A DNA stretch of 7,141 nucleotides from Rubritepida sp. (GTDB lineage: Bacteria > Pseudomonadota > Alphaproteobacteria > Acetobacterales > Acetobacteraceae), in assembly GCA_028291485.1 (NCBI GenBank), contig JAQGHZ010000095.1, positions 1 to 7,141 of the forward strand, in the 5' to 3' direction. The translations under genes and the position numbers were made by a program. Positions 5,524 through 7,141 of this stretch are shown here, one piece after another; position 1 is the first letter of the stretch; every line of letters starts with the position of its first letter. The notes below the pieces were generated by a model that did not search any database, was not told the origin of the DNA, and was given only the letters and a program-made list of their open reading frames with translations.

Positions 5524-6933
5524 ATGCTCCTCGCCCTTTCCATCTTCGTCACCCAGGTTGCGACCATCATCCGCGTGCTGCTCCGGCCGCACCGCGACCC
5601 CGCCTCGCGCATCTCCTGGATCGCCGTGATCCTGGCCGTGCCGGTCGTGGGCGTGCTGGGCTATATCCTGCTGGGCGAGACCAGCATCGGCCGTCGCCGC
5701 ATCGCCCGGCTGCGGCGCGCGAAGGAGGCGCTGCCGCCGCCCGCCGCCACGCCCAGCCCCGAGATCCCGGCGCGGCACGTGCCGCTGTTCCGGGTGGGGC
5801 AGTCGATCAGCGGCTATCCGCCGATCGGCGGCAACACGGCCCGGCTGCTTCCGGATTCCAACGCCGCCATCGCCGCTGTTGTCGAGGACATCGACGCCGC
5901 CACGGATCATGTCCACCTGCTCTTTTACATCTGGCTGCCCGACAACAACGGCGTCCGCGTCGTGGAGGCGCTGCGCCGCGCCGCCGGCCGCGGCGTCGCC
6001 TGCCGCGCCATGGTGGACGACATCGGCTCGCGATCGCTGGTCCGCAGCCCGCACTGGGAGGCCATGGCCGGCGCCGGCGTGCGGCTCTCGCGGGCGCTGC
6101 GCGTGGGCTTTCCCCTGTTGCGCCCGCTCAACGGCCGCATCGACCTGCGCGACCACCGAAAGATCGTGGTGATCGACAACCGCATCACCTGGTGCGGCAG
6201 CCAGAACTGCGCCGATCCGGAATTCCTCGTGAAGGCGAGGTTCGCCCCCTGGGTGGACACGTTGATGCGCTTCGAGGGGCCGGTCGCGCTGCAGAACCAG
6301 CACCTCTTCGCCAGCGACTGGATGGCCTGGCGGGGCGAGGACATCGGCGAGCTTTTGCGGGACCCGCCGGAATTCCCGGCGGGAGGCTTCGCAGCGCAGG
6401 TGATCGCGAGCGGGCCGACCATCCGCAACTCGGCCATGCCGGAGATCTTCCAGACGCTGATCTACGGCGCGCGGCGGGAGTTGGTCGTCACCACGCCCTA
6501 CTACGTGCCGAACGGCGCGCTGCAGGCGGCGCTCTGCGCGGCGGGATATCGCGGGGTGGCGGTGACGCTGGTGGTGCCCGAGCGCAACGACAACTGGGCC
6601 GTGGCGGCCGCGAGCCGCAGCTACTACGCCGACCTGCTCGACGCCGGCGTGCGGCTGCTGGAATACCCAGACGGGCTGCTGCACGCGAAGACGCTGACCA
6701 TGGACGGCGAGGTGACGCTGATCGGCTCGGCCAATATGGACCGGCGCAGCTTCGACCTGAACTATGAGAACAATGTCCTGCTGCACGATGCAGCGATGAC
6801 CGCCGAGGTGCGCGCGCGGCAGGAGAGCTACATCGCCGCGAGCCGGCTGGTGACGCGCGCGGAGGTGGCCACATGGCCGGCCTGGCGGCGGCTCTGGCAC
6901 AACACGGTCGCGGTGCTCAGCCCGGTGCTTTAG
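5524..6933 (+). CDS. cls: Cardiolipin synthase, phospholipase D superfamily (ClsA-like)
   Basis: 469 residues, about the usual ClsA length. The enzyme condenses two phosphatidylglycerols (or an equivalent pair) into cardiolipin at the inner membrane. Two hydrophobic segments, residues about 2-20 and 31-51, are separated by the basic stretch RPHRDPASR and followed by GETSIGRRR, as in ClsA. The first catalytic motif is HRKIVVID (His211, Lys213, Asp218) followed by GSQN. The second is HAKTLTMD (His387, Lys389, Asp394) followed by GSANMDRRSFDLNYENN, a cardiolipin synthase signature. Both HKD motifs are intact, so the enzyme should be active. ATG 5524 is chosen because it directly precedes the first membrane segment and has AGGA 8 nt upstream. 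The frame is open further upstream (for example ATG 5398), but that part is not family-like. The 202 bp between this gene and the SWIB gene hold the control regions of both; I see no strong promoter there. Confidence 0.95.
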   Translation: MLLALSIFVTQVATIIRVLLRPHRDPASRISWIAVILAVPVVGVLGYILLGETSIGRRRIARLRRAKEALPPPAATPSPEIPARHVPLFRVGQSISGYPPIGGNTARLLPDSNAAIAAVVEDIDAATDHVHLLFYIWLPDNNGVRVVEALRRAAGRGVACRAMVDDIGSRSLVRSPHWEAMAGAGVRLSRALRVGFPLLRPLNGRIDLRDHRKIVVIDNRITWCGSQNCADPEFLVKARFAPWVDTLMRFEGPVALQNQHLFASDWMAWRGEDIGELLRDPPEFPAGGFAAQVIASGPTIRNSAMPEIFQTLIYGARRELVVTTPYYVPNGALQAALCAAGYRGVAVTLVVPERNDNWAVAAASRSYYADLLDAGVRLLEYPDGLLHAKTLTMDGEVTLIGSANMDRRSFDLNYENNVLLHDAAMTAEVRARQESYIAASRLVTRAEVATWPAWRRLWHNTVAVLSPVL

Positions 6934-6944
6934 GCGGGCGGGCG

Positions 6945-7141
6945 TCATCGCCAGCACGCCTTCAGGGCGCGCGGGATGTACCGGCGGCCGGCGACGACGG
7001 TGAGACACTTTCGAAGGGCGCGGAGGAAGACGAGACCGCGCTCCTTCCTCCGCCGCGTGATCGGCAAGAGCGACGGAAACGGCAGGGCGAAGAGCTTTTC
7101 GGACAAATCCGGATCGGGGCACATCCAGGGCGGGGCCGGCA
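6945..7141 (-). CDS. Possible hypothetical protein, entering from the right edge
   Basis: One minus-strand frame is open from the right edge to TGA at 6947-6945, giving 64 codons. An internal ATG at 7124 would give 59 residues. The product contains PDLSEKLFALPFPSLLPITR and ends VVAGRRYIPRALKACWR, with a basic C-terminal part. Codon third positions are mostly G or C and the composition is protein-like. It ends 11 bp from the stop of the cardiolipin synthase, a sensible convergent layout. Other frames on both strands are also open here, and I recognise no family, so it may be spurious. If it is not real, the 208 bp after the cardiolipin synthase hold nothing else I can identify. Confidence 0.35.
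   Translation of the reverse strand, partial: PAPPWMCPDPDLSEKLFALPFPSLLPITRRRKERGLVFLRALRKCLTVVAGRRYIPRALKACWR

Noticed and set aside
1252..7122. A minus-strand frame open for 1956 codons that ends in infA
   Set aside because: Only the last 72 codons are a real protein (IF-1). The rest is antisense to the hydroxylase large subunit and other genes, is low-complexity Arg/Ala/Gly/His-rich, and results from high GC content suppressing stop codons.

Overview
The window is GC-rich DNA whose codons mostly end in G or C. The proteins look alphaproteobacterial, most likely Acetobacteraceae (Roseomonas-like). The evidence is the classic alphaproteobacterial IF-1 sequence, the infA-maf-RNase E/G gene order, a SWIB protein with a histone-like tail, and a two-subunit NicA/IorA-type molybdenum hydroxylase. 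The genus is an inference.

Left part (1-1470, minus strand): a housekeeping operon read right to left. infA (translation initiation factor IF-1) is followed by maf (nucleotide pyrophosphatase) and then by a compact ribonuclease E/G-family gene that runs off the left edge. maf and the RNase gene overlap by 4 bp (ATGA). The infA-maf junction carries a short tandem near-duplication of the last codons of infA.

Middle (1471-4383): a 231-bp divergent intergenic region holds a candidate infA promoter and a plus-strand hairpin followed by five Ts. A two-gene operon on the plus strand follows: a small [2Fe-2S] subunit and a Tat-exported molybdopterin-binding subunit of the NicAB/IorAB kind. Together they should hydroxylate an unknown, probably N-heteroaromatic or aldehyde-like, substrate in the periplasm. 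The small subunit has Ser where the fourth cysteine ligand of its plant-type cluster is expected. No cytochrome or other electron acceptor is encoded beside it.

Next (4384-4980): a perfect 10-bp inverted repeat ends at the ribosome binding site of a small secreted-protein gene. In-frame amber codon 29, just after the signal peptide, interrupts that gene, so it reads as a pseudogene or as a gene needing readthrough. A strong GC hairpin separates it from the convergent SWIB gene.

Right part (4986-7141): a minus-strand SWIB/MDM2-domain protein with a Lys/Ala/Pro-rich tail, then a divergent plus-strand cardiolipin synthase with two N-terminal membrane segments and two HKD motifs. Last comes a weakly supported minus-strand reading frame entering from the right edge. 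No RNA gene, IS element, CRISPR array or origin was seen, and no gene-free stretch exceeds 300 bases. I found no convincing new multi-gene system. The most notable points are the missing cluster cysteine and the amber-split secreted gene.
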